Assembly: GCA_021234155.1 (NCBI GenBank) | Contig: JAJEKV010000035.1 | Location: forward strand, 10,666,407-10,730,406 | From: Isoetes taiwanensis | Lineage: Eukaryota > Streptophyta > Lycopodiopsida > Isoetales > Isoetaceae | Length of the DNA stretch: 64,000 nt | Reading direction: 5' to 3' | Part shown: positions 44,112 to 55,452 of the stretch, in pieces | How positions within the stretch are numbered: position 1 is the first letter of the stretch | Layout: the number at the start of each line of letters is the position of its first letter | Translations under genes and position numbers: made by a program | The notes under the pieces: model-generated | Databases searched by the model: none | Told to the model about the DNA's origin: nothing | What the model saw: the letters and a program-made list of their open reading frames with translations, nothing else

Positions 44112-47100
44112 ATGGAAATTGCGGCTGAGCAATTGCCACATGAAGATCAGGCTCAGGGAGGGGAAATGCATAATATTTCTTGGAGAGGACAGGATCAATT
44201 AAATGTTCCGAAGCAATTTGCTCAATCAGGTAGTGGAGAAAATGGAAACGAGGATGAAGGTGACGTTTGCAGGATATGTCGCACTTCAGGCGATGAGTTA
44301 TATTATCCTTGTGCATGCAGTGGCAGCATCAAGTATGTTCACCAAGACTGTCTTCTACAGTGGCTCAGTCATAGCAACGCAAGGCAGTGCGAGGTATGGA
44401 TTATCACCTTATTGCTAGCATATTGCCTGATATGATATTTTTCATTGCCAATTCTTTCATGTTATTTCTTTCCTTTGAGTGATTTTTCATAGTTATGGCT
44501 TATCTTATCTGACAGAATGATTATGTGGGTGCAGGTTTGCAAGCACTCTTTTTCATTTTCGCCAGTTTACGCAGAAAATGCCCCAACAAGACTTCCTGTT
44601 TCTGAACTGTTGTATGGAGTGTTTGTTAAGGCAGGGCGATGGTTGCGTTTCTTTGGCAGGCTTATGTTTGTTCTCTCTATATGGTTGCTCTTTATTCCAT
44701 TTATAACCTTCTGGGTTTGGCGGTTGACATTTGTCAGAAGCGTAGCAGAAGCTCAGAAATTGTTCATTAGTCGTTTCACTCCCGGTCTGCTTTTCACAGA
44801 CTGTCTTAATGGGTTTCTTCTTTCGGCTGGAATTGTTTTCGTATTCTTGGGTGTGACTTCCTTGAGGGAGTATATGAGACATGTTAGGGAGGCCAATGGT
44901 CATGATGGCGACCGTGAAGGAGCTGCTGTAGATCGGCAACAGGGTGCAAGGGCTGTAAGACATGGAAATGGTGCACCCGGCCAAAGAGGTGCAGCAGCTG
45001 CTGCTAATGATCCTCAAGGTGGAGTTGTAGTACCTGCTGCCATAGAAAATGTCGATGCTGGGGGTCATGGGCTTGCTGCAGGGGCAGGTCAGCTTCTTCG
45101 AAGAAATGCAGAGAACATGGCTGCACGATTAGAAATGCAAGCTGCAAGACTTGAAGCGCATGTGGAGCAGATGTTCGATGCTGCTGAGGATGTTGATGGT
45201 GCTGAAGACTTGCCTTTTGAAGAGCTTGTGGGGATGCAGGGTCCTGTGCTTCATTTAGTTGAAAATGCTATTACGGTACGATATTTTCGCTTTCATGAAT
45301 TGAAATACATTTCTGCATTGAACACAATTGATCTGTAATCATGTTTTTGCAGGTATTGGCAAGTAATGCAATATTTTTGGGTTTAATTGCACTTGTACCC
45401 TTTACTATTGGACGTTTAGTTTTATCTGTTATATCTCATCTAGTAGTTGCAACTAGGGGGGCAAGTGTAATAGCTGCTCTGGCGCTAGGTGAAATGTCCA
45501 ACATCCACACTTCAAGCTTTCACCTTACCCAATTTCCTGGTATTAATTCAACTTCTCAGGATATGATATTTTCTGACAAGAGTGAGGAAGTCACCATTTT
45601 TCCAAAGGGAGACATAGAGATGGTTACAGGAGTTGGGGCTTCTGGAAACAGAGTAGATGCCATGGCAGAGGCATTGGCTAAAGCCTTGCCTTTCTCTGAT
45701 GCAGCAACAGTTGCTGTTGGCTATGGCGCCATTTTCTTGTCATTAAGTCTCTATCTTGGGATGCTTGCTATGTTGCGATATGGAAGAGGGGAACCATTGA
45801 CTGTTGGGCGCATTCGTGGAGTGGCAGAGGCTGCACCATCAATTGCAAGGCAGGTTATATCAGCTGTGAAGTATGTTGCCACCATGGTGAAAGTGGCATT
45901 CCTTTTGATTATTGAGCTTGGGGTTTTTCCTCTCATGTGTGGGTGGTGGCTCGATGTTTGCACACTTGGGATGTTAAACATCACACTGGCACAGCGCATT
46001 TCATTTTTTTGGGAGTCACCTCTAACCAGCTCTCTGGTACATTGGCTTGTTGGTATCCTGTATATGTTACAGATTAGCATCTTTGTGAGTCTGCTCCGGG
46101 AGGTATGTAAAGTTGGAAGCTATTATCTAGTTAAGCGTGGTCCATGTTGATCTTAGCATGTCTTGTGCATGTGCGGTGCAGGTTTTACGCCCTGGAGTTC
46201 TATACTTTCTTCGTGATCCTGCTGATCCAAATTATAATCCATTTCGTGATCTTATAGATGATCCGATCCACAAGCATGCCAGGAGGGTGCTGCTATCTGT
46301 AGTTGTTTATGGAAGTCTAATAGTGATGTTGGTTTTCTTACCAGTACAGCTTGCAACATCTTTAGCACCTTCTATATTTCCTCTTGATATTAGGCAAGTT
46401 GGGAACTTTATCCGGTTTATGAAATTTTACTATTTTGACTAGTGTTCTGATGACTGCTTGTTTCATGTGGTTATTCAGAGTTTCAGATCCTTTTACCGAA
46501 CTACCTGCAGATATGCTGCTCTTTCATATCTGTATTCCATTCGCAGTGGAGCATTTTAGGCCACGCACAACCATTAAAACCGTACTTTTTCATTGGTTTA
46601 CATTTGTAGGATGGGCACTTGGCTTGTCTGATTATCTTCTCCCAGCACAGGAAGATGCTAATAGAGCCAGTGAGCAACACGATGCACACCATAGAAATCC
46701 TCATGATTCAGCTAGGCTGCCAGCCTCTACAAGCCAAGCAAGCAATGACCAACAACAAACTGGAATTGATGATGATGCTTCAGATAAAATGGGCTCTGAA
46801 GAGTGAGTTTATCTATTTTATATCTCTTTCCTGGTTTAATGTATTTCTGACTTGGTCATTTGACAGATATAAATTTGTTATACGGATTGTTTTGCTTCTA
46901 TTGGGTGCGTGGTTCACTCTTCTCGTTTTCAACTCATCATTGGTGCTTTTACCTGTTTCCCTTGGGCGCTCAATAGTTTCATCTCTTTCTCGTCTACCAA
47001 TCACTCGCGGTGCCAATTGTAATGGTATGGATATATAATACAAGTCAAGTAAGGTCAGGATGTTGTTGTGATAAGGAGAGGGCTTCGTTATTATTACCTT

Positions 47101-48426
47101 GGGGCATTTAACAATCCTAGTTCATGCACTGATTCTTTAGTATCATTATTATGTTTTGTGCGCAGAAACAGATTAGTTTGAATTGGTAGAGATGTGCCAA
47201 CTAACTTGCTATTAAATATGCAGACCTTTATGCCTTCAATATTGGGTGTTTCATGATATGGGCAACAATAACTGCTATCCGCTATGTGGTGGACTACTTG
47301 AAGACACATGATGTTCAAGTACTGGTGAAGCAGATTCTAAAGTGGTCAAGCATTATTGCCAAAAGCATCGTCTTGCTTTCTCTTTGGGTATGTGTTGCAT
47401 AAGATTGTCGTTTGGTGCAAGGTTTTGGGGAGGATAGTCTTAAAAGTATATCCTCTTTTGGAAATGCATTATATAGATTGCATGCACAAAGAAACAAATT
47501 GATAGATTTCTTCTTTTATATATTGTTTAACCTGATATTTGTTATTTGGTCACAGATTATCGTGATTCCCGTCCTGATTGGTCTCTTATTCGAGCTTCTT
47601 GCTGTTGTACCTCTCCGGGTTCCTGTTGATGAAAGTCCTGTGTTTATTCTTTATCAAGACTGGGCATTAGGTCTTGTTTTTTTGAAGATTTGGACTCGTT
47701 TGGTATGCTATTTCCTTGGAAGTTTTGCTTTAAAAAGGTTTTTGGGTTGCAAAAGTAACATAATTTTAGCAGGTGATGATCGGCCAGCTTGCTCCGTTGG
47801 CAGATGAAAATTGGAGAACAAAATTTGAGCAGGTTCGAGCAGATGGGTTTTCTAATCTGAGAGCACGATGGGTCTTTCAAGAGATTGTAGCTCCTATTCT
47901 TGTTAAGCTGTTGACTGCTCTGTGTATTCCTTATGTCATTGCAAGGGGCATTTTTCCCAGCTTTGGATTCTCGTTGGTTGTCAATTCTGCAGTTTATAGA
48001 TTTGCATGGGTAGGATGCCTTGTACTAGCACTTGCGTGGTATGGGATGCGGCAGCTACATCAGTGGTTGCTAGATTTACACAATTCCATTCGTGATGACC
48101 GTTATCTTGTCGGCAGAAGGCTTCATAACTTTGGTGAGAGAAAATTTCAACCAGCTGAACAATATGAGAGTGTTGATGGCAGAGATAATTTAGAAAGCAC
48201 AGAGGGCACTGTAGACGAAACTAGTTCTTTGGGGAATGTTTCTTCTGAGGCCATAGCAGAAGGCATACAGCATAGCACGTCACCAAGTGATCAAAAGGAT
48301 ATCGTTGATGCGCTGGCTAATACAGGTGAATTGGCGGAGTCTCTTGGTGGACCAGAAGTTGCAGAGTCTTTGAGTTCTCGGAGGACGAAAACGGCTTCAT
48401 CTTCACATGCAAATGCAGTTTTTTAG
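44112..48426 (+). CDS. SUD1: SUD1/CER9-like (DOA10/MARCH6 family) ER membrane ubiquitin ligase, nine exons
   Basis: Exons 44112-44393, 44535-45275, 45353-46102, 46182-46393, 46479-46802, 46867-47024, 47224-47387, 47556-47702 and 47773-48426 join in phase to give about 1143 residues. The Arabidopsis protein has about 1108. Residues 53-96 form a RING-CH (C4HC3) finger, CRICRTSGDE through CEVCKH, with Cys53, Cys56, Cys67, Cys69, His77, Cys80, Cys93 and Cys96. Many hydrophobic segments follow, including the TEB4/DOA10-like PVDESPVFILYQDWALGL. The C-terminal ~90 residues are polar, after LHNSIRDDRYLVGRRLHNFGE. The family ubiquitinates ER and membrane proteins for degradation, and plant members affect sterol and cuticle lipid synthesis. 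The fourth intron starts with GC (AG/GCAAGT). No break is seen, and the gene is probably functional. Confidence 0.93.
46394..46478 (+). other. GC-AG intron in the SUD1/CER9 gene
   Basis: The exon end ATTAG is followed by GCAAGT, the usual sequence context of GC-type donors. The acceptor is TTATTCAG. Splicing here joins DIR to VSDPF, matching the conserved protein. No GT donor nearby keeps the frame. Confidence 0.8.
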
Positions 48427-49309
48427 TAATGATTATGTACAAAGTTCAGATGTCTTGGAATTCACCTTTGGGAGATTTCCTTTGTGAACCCAAGCAACCT
48501 TTTACTCTTTTGGTGGGATGCTATGTAAACTAAAATATCTATAATTCTCCAGAGCCATGTGTACATTATTTCAAAATTTTAGAAGCTTGTCATGGAAGTC
48601 TAAACATCAAGAACAGAACAAACGGACAAAGGGTTCCTTCAAATCTGGGGCATCAGAAAGAATTGTATTTTTCCAGTAATCTTAATGTCAAGATATGAAA
48701 CACTGACATAAATTCATTCCATTGTGAACAACAGGTATATGTTGATTGCATTTTTGCAAACCCACTCCCAAAATTAAGTACAAAAGGACTGCGTATGAGG
48801 TCCTTGATGTCGCATACCACAGTCACTATACGTTACTTCTATCCTAATCTTCCATTGCTGCAATGACAACAAGAAATGTCTTCATTTCAAACTCAGGATG
48901 TCGACCTAGGCTGGCGATGACCTAGTTTGGTGCAGTGAGGTGGTGGAATTGAGGTTAAAGTGGACACGTAGAGGCTATTGGAATTGAAATTAAGTAAAAC
49001 CTGTCACTTACCTTTAATAACTCGACACTGATCGTGCCTGTTATGTTTCTTGAAGTATATGTCTAGCCTATGGTCATTTTCATGTTGCATGTCTCTAGAT
49101 GTTAAAAAATTTATTTTTCTTCAAAGGAAAGGAAATTGGTATGTCATGGTCATAGGTCTCTAGGCTAGTGGATAAAAAAAGGAACGTTAGTATGCCCAAT
49201 CTATGGTTATATATAAACTAGTCTTAATAACAAGGAATTAACATATTTATTTTCAAATAAGAATGATTTTCATTGTCCATTGAGATCATGCGGCAGCAGA
49301 CGTATTACT
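48427..49309. other. 3' flank of the SUD1/CER9 gene, no gene seen
   Basis: AT-rich sequence, likely 3' untranslated region then intergenic DNA. No frame or repeat is supported here. Confidence 0.45.
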
Positions 49310-49388
49310 GTTCGGATTAAAAAACCCCGCCCTGAAGGGTTTCCAAGTGTTCGGATTAAAAAACCCCGCCCCAAAGGGTTTCCAAGGG
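49310..49388 (+). repeat. Two-copy tandem repeat, 39-bp unit with GC core
   Basis: GTTCGGATTAAAAAACCCCG and the following AAGGGTTTCCAAG occur twice, with copies starting at 49311 and 49350. The core can fold as CCC...GGG. The repeat lies at the left edge of the cluster of mobile-element relics. Confidence 0.75.
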
Positions 49389-49419
49389 AAAAACTATGAG
49401 TAATAGGAATGCTAATAAA

Positions 49420-49565
49420 CTGTACAAATATATATGGCGGAATATTATGCGACCTGTTAAAGACAGGGCGTGAGTGATTATTGATGATTTTGTTCTGTAC
49501 AAATATACGTGGCGGAATATTATGCGACGTGTTAAAGAGTGTGAGTGATTAGTGATGATTGTTGA
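49420..49565 (+). repeat. Two-copy tandem duplication, 75-bp unit
   Basis: CTGTACAAATATATATGGCG at 49420 recurs at 49495 (with ATACGTGG). Both copies end in GTGAGTGATTA.TGATGATT. A short deletion separates the copies internally. Confidence 0.75.
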
Positions 49566-50626
49566 TAATGTAATACAAAGATGGTTCAAATTACATCTAT
49601 ATTCCTTTTATTTTATTTGGCGAAAAATCTTTCTGCATTTTCTGGAGCGGCGCCGCTTAGCCCATGCCTTCTTGCCTCTTCTTCAAGCCCTTCTACAACA
49701 TCCGAGAAATAGGGCTCAATCGCCACAACCACGAAATAGGGCTCAGCCATGAACCAGGCTTAGGTGCAAGCCCATTTGCAAAGAGGGAAAAGCTTTAATA
49801 TCTGCATTGCATGCAAGCTACCATGCGTTGGTAGATCTTGTTGCCAATGTTGCAGAAAGATGGTTGTTGTGATCTGTGAATTGCGTTTCCTCAGTAATAC
49901 CTATAGGTAGAAAAATCGGCCCCTTCCTACTTCTATTTTTTGGTCTAGATCCAAGCTTTAATGGTATAATCGCTTGTCCTGCTCTAGATCTGGTCTGCAC
50001 TAAGCCATGAGAGCTTGCCGAATCTTCGTCTGAAATATTTATTTTTTCTATTTCGATTTCTGCTATAGCCACTTTGTCAATTCTTTTAATTTTCTTGTCT
50101 TGTCTTTCTTGGGGTTAAAAGCAATGGATTTGGATGCTCCATTATGGCAGAACCATTCTTTGAACCACCGAACTTCTCTATTTTAGAATTTGCCACAAGA
50201 ACTCTGTTGGAACAGAGCAAGAAAGGGGAGAAGAAGGCGCTAGGTGTCACAATATAAGCGGAAATTTGAACGATCCGTGTATTACGTCCCGTAATGCTCG
50301 CTCGTCAAGATTCTGTCGCTCGTGCTCCGTCGCTTGTGTGCCACCTTGAAAAATTACATGCCAGAAGAATCTTTTCCAATTACGTACAAAAACAACTTGT
50401 CATCACTTCTCTCACATATAACATCTTAGCCGGGGTAAAAGTGAAATGTATGGGCGAGTCATTGATTCGAACTGCCTACGATATCTCACGACGATCAAGC
50501 ACGTGAGATAACTCATCCCGAAGGTATGCCCGTATACCCGTATAATGGAATTAGATACTGCTTCAGGAAGAAACGCTTTGCGTTCCATCACATATTCTTA
50601 TACATGTGAGTTCTTTTGCTACTAAA
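49566..50626. other. No gene seen; upstream of the transposase-like gene
   Basis: A minus-strand frame at 49818-50072 encodes basic sequence (TRSRAGQAIIPLKLGSRPKN) that I do not recognise. Earlier exons of the transposase-like gene may lie here: a GTGAGT donor follows CTTATACAT at about 50606. No motif confirms this. Confidence 0.3.
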
Positions 50627-50629
50627 ATG

Positions 50630-51971
50630 TCAATTTCAGTGCATGAAGAGTGTCACTTCTATACTTCAGATGAGAAGTCTCATGACACTGAATTTGTACA
50701 GCATTGCCTCTTAAAACATGCCACTTGGTTGGAGGTAAATGGTATTCAATATTCCAAGCATTACGTATGGTCAGATGGTTGTTCATCTCAATTTAAGTCT
50801 TCAAGACCATTCTATTTCTTGGGTAGATGGTACAGAGATCTTGGGAAGGAGATTATTTGGAATTTCTTTGCCAGCTCGCATGGAAAAGGTGAGCATGATG
50901 GCCAAGGAGCAGTGGTAAAAAGATTTCTCACAAAGGAACAACTGAAGTATAATGGGAGAAAACTCCAGTGTGCTGCAGATGTCGTTCGATTTTTAAATGA
51001 ATTCTTTACCAACAGCTCATCTGATTCCGATATACACAGGTAAGTACTGCACTTGTAGCACTTGAAGCACTTGAAGCACTTAGGCCTGTATTTTATAATA
51101 ATTATTGTGCATGATTTTTATGTATGTTTGGTGATAGTTTACTAGTTTTGTACATATTGAAGGCCATTTATATACAAATATAACATTTTGAACTTTTTTT
51201 TTTTGTTATTGGAATGTTTACTTACCTGTACAACACTTACAGTACTTACAGCAGTTAAGCACTTACAACACTTGATTAATTGTTGCCTGCAGGTACTTTT
51301 GGGAAATTGATCCTCATAATATAGATAGATCAGAAAGATATGATGCTCAGACTCTCAAAGGGACAACTAAAATTCATTGCATCAGGCCTTTTGATAGAGA
51401 AAATCCTTTGAAGCTTGCACATAGACCTTTGTCATGTTTTTGCATGTCTTGCCAGCAAGAGAAATGGGACTCCTGTAGTATTAAATCTCGTATAGGAGGT
51501 TGGGAGACAAATGAGTTGGCCCCAAAAAAAGTAGAAGTGTAGGAAATTCCTGACAATGAGGTTGAGTCTGAAGACGAGGAGACTGATAGTGAAGATGATG
51601 GTGACCATGATCTGATCAGTTCTAATGTAGAAGTAGGGGACAATTTTGCATTAAATGCAGCAGAAGGCAATGCTGAGGGTGTAGACTTTTATGTCCTGAA
51701 ATGTATTGAGACAAAGAACACATTACTAGATGATTATGAAGATGGCTGGGGCAATGTTTTTGGAATTGGTGAGGTCATACTTTCTGGCTACTATTACAAA
51801 CAATTGGAAGGAGAATTAAGTTTTCAACTTCTTTTAGACAAACCACTGGCCACAATGTACATCCACCTCGTTAAGCTTTGCAAATTTGACATGACTTTGG
51901 TGAAAGACAACCTGCATAGTATAGATGAGCAGACATGCCAACAAATAATGAGCAGCCTGCCTTCAAGTTGA
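50630..51971 (+). pseudogene. Putative DDE-like transposase gene, with an in-frame stop
   Basis: Exon 50630-51039 follows a TTTCAG acceptor and ends at GTAAGT. The next exon starts at 51293 after a GCAG acceptor. The junction joins SDIHR to YFWEID in frame. The first exon holds HFYTSDEKSHDTEFVQHC, YVWSDGCSSQFKSSRPFYFL, and WNFFASSHGKGEHDGQGA followed by VVKR. The acidic residues in SDE.SHD, SDGC and KGEHDG are candidate DDE-type catalytic positions. I recall similar proteins of unknown function spread in plant and animal genomes, but cannot name the family. A TAG at 51540-51542 interrupts an acidic segment. The tail then continues in frame (DDYEDGWGNVFGIGEVILSG) to a stop at 51971. N-terminal exons are not identified. 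Confidence 0.5.
51040..51292 (+). other. Intron with repeated AGCACTT/ACTTACA words
   Basis: The intron of the transposase-like gene contains TAGCACTTGAAGCACTTGAA near its start. Near its end it carries ACAACACTTACAGTACTTAC and AGCAGTTAAGCACTTACAAC. Similar AGCACTT/ACAGCACT words occur in the copia element at 29015-29066 and in its 5' LTR. Confidence 0.5.
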
Positions 51972-52115
51972 TAACAGTTTAGGAGCAGCAATTGTGCAAA
52001 GAAGATACAAATATTCATTGATAACTTAATAAGTATATCCAGATCCAAAATATATATCAAAATGTATACAAAATTGGCCAGCCTACATGAACAACAAAAA
52101 TGGCTGGCTGTCAGT

Positions 52116-53432
52116 TGACTATTTACAATTTGTTTCATCTAACTATTTACAAATTGTTTCAGGTGTTGCAAGGCAGAGTTGTTGATGAACTTTCTATCTG
52201 CCTGTTCAGTCAGCCACTTCACAAATGTAGAGTAATAGAAATCAAAAGAAACCTGCGAGGAACTGTTAACATTGCTGTATCCAACCTCTCAAGAATGTCC
52301 ACGGCCTCCATATCAAAGAAATCCACATATTGTGCTCTCTTCAATAATGTCTTCCAGTTATCATCCATTGCAAGTTGATACAACAATGGAAATATGGAAT
52401 CCACTAGCAAACTTGAACTTGACTTAAATTCTTCAATCCTCATGCTTGCTGCAATAACAGTTGTATAAGGTGGAGATAAGAATGTCTTATAAACTGAGTC
52501 ATCAACCAAAATACATCTTTCACTGTATTGAGGAAACTGGCAGTACACCTTTTCCAAAGGTTTCATGAACACTGGTTTGTCAACATGTCCAGGTAACGTG
52601 AAAGGCATTTTGTCACAAAACTCTTGTCCCCAAATAAAAACAAACCTATGTATAAGTAATGGACATAACTTCTGTAACACTTCCTTTGTATTGAAAGCAG
52701 TCATAGATGACCATATAGCCAAGTCATAGTAAACACTTACCTTGTTTAAAAATTCTGTAACACCAGCCCTGAATAAAACTATCTTGTTTTTTTGTATACT
52801 CTATAATGTGTGGGCCAGGTATTTCAAGTTTTTCAGACTTTGAATATGTTTTAACCAAAACACCATTGAGGTCCATAATCAATAGCTTTCTACTCACCAT
52901 GATATCTCTGTTATGTGCTGCTTTACCTAATTCTTCACTTGTTGAACCATGTTGGCTGAACCATATGTTGGCTGAACCATCCCTGTATCAACACAATGTT
53001 GAACCATTGTTGGCTGAACTATATTTGCTTCAACTATATTATCTCCCACAAAAGAAGACTCAACTATAGTTGGTTGAACTATAGTTTTTGGAGCTAATGG
53101 TTGTTGAACTATAGTTGCCTCAAGTATAGTTTTTGGAACTAAAGGTGGCTCAACTTCTGATGTTGATTTGTCAAGTGCTTGAGTCTCAAGTGTAAATTCA
53201 AGAGTAATTGGCTTCACTTTTATTTCTGCTCTCCTTTTCTTCACTTTATTGATGATGTTTGATTTCTCTTTTTCATTATCAAATTTGTTTGAATTTCGTG
53301 CAGACCTACATTAGAACAAAACAAATTCAAACAACCATTGCAAAGCAATTTAATTTTTTTTTGATTAATAACACTCAATTGGCTATAATGAACACTCAAA
53401 TACCTTCTAATGGCTACAACACTTCCTTTCAT
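52116..53432 (-). pseudogene. FCP1/NIF-like HAD gene with repetitive linker, frameshifted
   Basis: The minus strand encodes a start MKGSVVAIRR before a GTATTT donor at 53402, then SARNSNKFDNEKEKSN after an acceptor. A Thr/Val/Pro-rich linker with repeats of IVQPT and MVQPT follows (to about 52950), then an HAD domain: LLIMDLNGVLVKTYSK, then YDLAIWSSMTAFNTKEVL, then CILVDDSVYKTFLSPP. The frame changes in the linker near 52950 and again at a seven-base T run near 52790. These are either recent mutations or consensus errors. Motif I is DLNG, as in the intact gene at 4792-5427, so both are relatives. A plausible last exon (STFVKWLTEQADRKF) ends near 52116. Confidence 0.55.
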
Positions 53433-53478
53433 TGATATGGAATTATCTCCAATTGTCCCTGCATGGAATCAAGGCCAG

Positions 53479-55250
53479 CTAATTTTCATGTAACAGACTC
53501 TTGATTGAGACAGATTCATTTTTGTCATTCAGAGCATCAAGTATAGCTTGAAATAGAATACCTTCTTTTGGAGTTGGAGCCTGATCTTCTACTTCAACAG
53601 CAGCAGTGGCAGCAGATTGACCTGTCGTGATGATGCTTTCCCAAATAGAAGCATTATTAAGTGCTACAAGTGCTTCATCTGTTGTTTGCTGCAACTCTAA
53701 ACTTGTATTCTCATCAGCCTCTACTGCATCTTTCAGATTCTTCTTGCTTCTGAATGGATAAGTCCTCTCAGGTGCTTCTCCTTTCCTGCTTGCTTTATCT
53801 TTGCTTTTCTGTTTCTTTGGAACCTGCACTTTTGATTTGGATGAAATTTTCCTTTTCTTCGAATGTTCCTTCACCACTTCCATCTCTGTATCACTCTCTC
53901 GATGTGACTCTGAATTTGCTTTCCCCTCAACAACCTTCCCAAGGTTTTCTGTAGCAGCTTCACCCTCATCATCTATTAATATAACATTATTTGCTCCAAT
54001 CTTATAAGGAGATCTTGAAGTTGAGGGTAGCAGAGCAAGATTTCCAAGAGTTGATGTCCTATCATTTACAATGGAAGGTGATCTTGTATTTTCAAGCACT
54101 GTCTCGTCCACAGGCACTGTCATACCAAGCTCTAAAAATAAAGCAGAACTGATAGATGAAGTGCAAACAATGCATTTACCTTTAGCCAACAAAGCTGTGC
54201 ACATTAAGTGATATTCATGATCACATTTTAGTTTTACTGATAACCTGTAATTGCCGGAGAATGCTAATCCACATGCAAAGACAAGCGCCCTCAAATAGCA
54301 TGTAAGTCTCTACTAACCGCATTGACTCTAATTGGTGAAAATTTCATACCTTCGGGTTCTTCCAAGTTTTTGAGGTTTGATCTCGATTATTGAGAGGTTA
54401 GCATCCTTCATGTGAAGTTCACCTTGCAATTCATCCTTTCTTGATCTTTGTGTTTGGATTGATCTTCCTGTAACTTGCCATTTTTTTTGCTGCATAGGTC
54501 TCAAGCATAATACTTGTTTCAAGCTCAGCAATGTCTTTCTCTAACTCGAGTTACCCGCAAAGATTTTTGAGGTCTAATTCCTTTTCATTTGCTCAATATT
54601 ATTGTTTGCTTTCGCCACATTGCCACTTAAAGCCCCGGTTTGAGAGATCCTCTCACGCCAATGTGACAAGGATGTCATTCAACTCCAATGCACAAACTTC
54701 TCTCTCACTAGAAATTCTGGTGATCTCATTCTCGATCAGTTCTACATCCTGTAAAATTTTTGTGTTCAAAATAAAAGATTCTACTGCCAACTTCTTTTCC
54801 TCTTCAGCTTCTACCGTCTTCTTCTTTGTATTACTTTTTGGTTCCAATTGCTCAGGCTTCCTACACCTCCTGTATTTCATAATTTGAGCTCCAGCAGCAG
54901 CCCAGTTTACCTTGTGCTTTTCAGGATTTCTTTGTGCAGATATGCAATTTGCAAAAGCATAGGCTATCTGTTTTCTAAACTCATTATTGCATAATCCCTC
55001 ACTCTAATAAAGCTTTTTTTTTTATCAATGATTGTAATTCTTCTTTCAGATGTGGCTGTACTAGCGAGATTTTTATACTGTATCTGGAATTTATCTCCTC
55101 TCTCCAAACTGATAGTCAATCTTCAATGGTGATTTTTTTCTCCAAATATTTCATTTTTAGAGCCGGAATTAGTCCATCATCCGACAATCCATGCATTTCC
55201 ACAAAATCTTCTACTGTTCGCCCATCCTGATGCAAAGAATTTGGCTTTCG
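53479..55250 (-). pseudogene. Coiled-coil / RING-like protein gene, broken
   Basis: Minus-strand fragments read in order: KPNSLHQDGRTVEDFVEMHG; LSVWREEINSRYSIKISLVQ; EFRKQIAYAFANCISAQRN; AGAQIMKYRRCRKPEQL; and heptad-like ELIENEITRISSEREVCAL and EKDIAELETSIMLETYAAK. An exon after an acceptor at about 54240 encodes KLKCDHEYHLMCTALLAKGK then CIVC. That is the second half of a RING-H2/PHD-like finger (C-x-H-x2-H-x2-C-x7-C-x2-C). A long Lys/Ser-rich tail to 53479 follows (KKRKISSKSKVQVPKKQKSK), resembling a nuclear localisation signal. Stops and shifts occur before the RING exon. The first Cys pair of the finger is not visible. I do not recognise the whole protein. Confidence 0.45.
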
Positions 55251-55345
55251 GCTATGGCTATGGCGCGAGAAAATTCGACTAAAAGCTATGGCTATGGCGC
55301 GAGAAAGTTCGACTAAAAGCTATGGCTTATGGCTATGGCGTACGG
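55251..55345. repeat. 34-bp tandem repeat with CGCGCC core
   Basis: The unit GCTATGGCTATGGCGCGAGA...TTCGACTAAAA occurs at 55251 and 55285 with one change, followed by partial units (GCTATGGCTTATGGC, GGTTATGGTGCGGGA). On the minus strand the unit contains TTTCTCGCGCC, which resembles E2F-type promoter sites. It lies just upstream of the coiled-coil/RING-like gene. Confidence 0.65.
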
Positions 55346-55452
55346 TTATGGTGCGGGAACTGCCAGCATTAAATGCGTGACACAAGGCTGACGGGATCCA
55401 AGTGCTTTAGGTGCTCGGTGCTGTCGTGTTTTTTTTACCACCACTATAGAAT

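Noticed and set aside
44553-45068. 171-codon minus-strand ORF
   Set aside because: Shadow of SUD1/CER9 exon 2, which has clear conserved protein on the plus strand.
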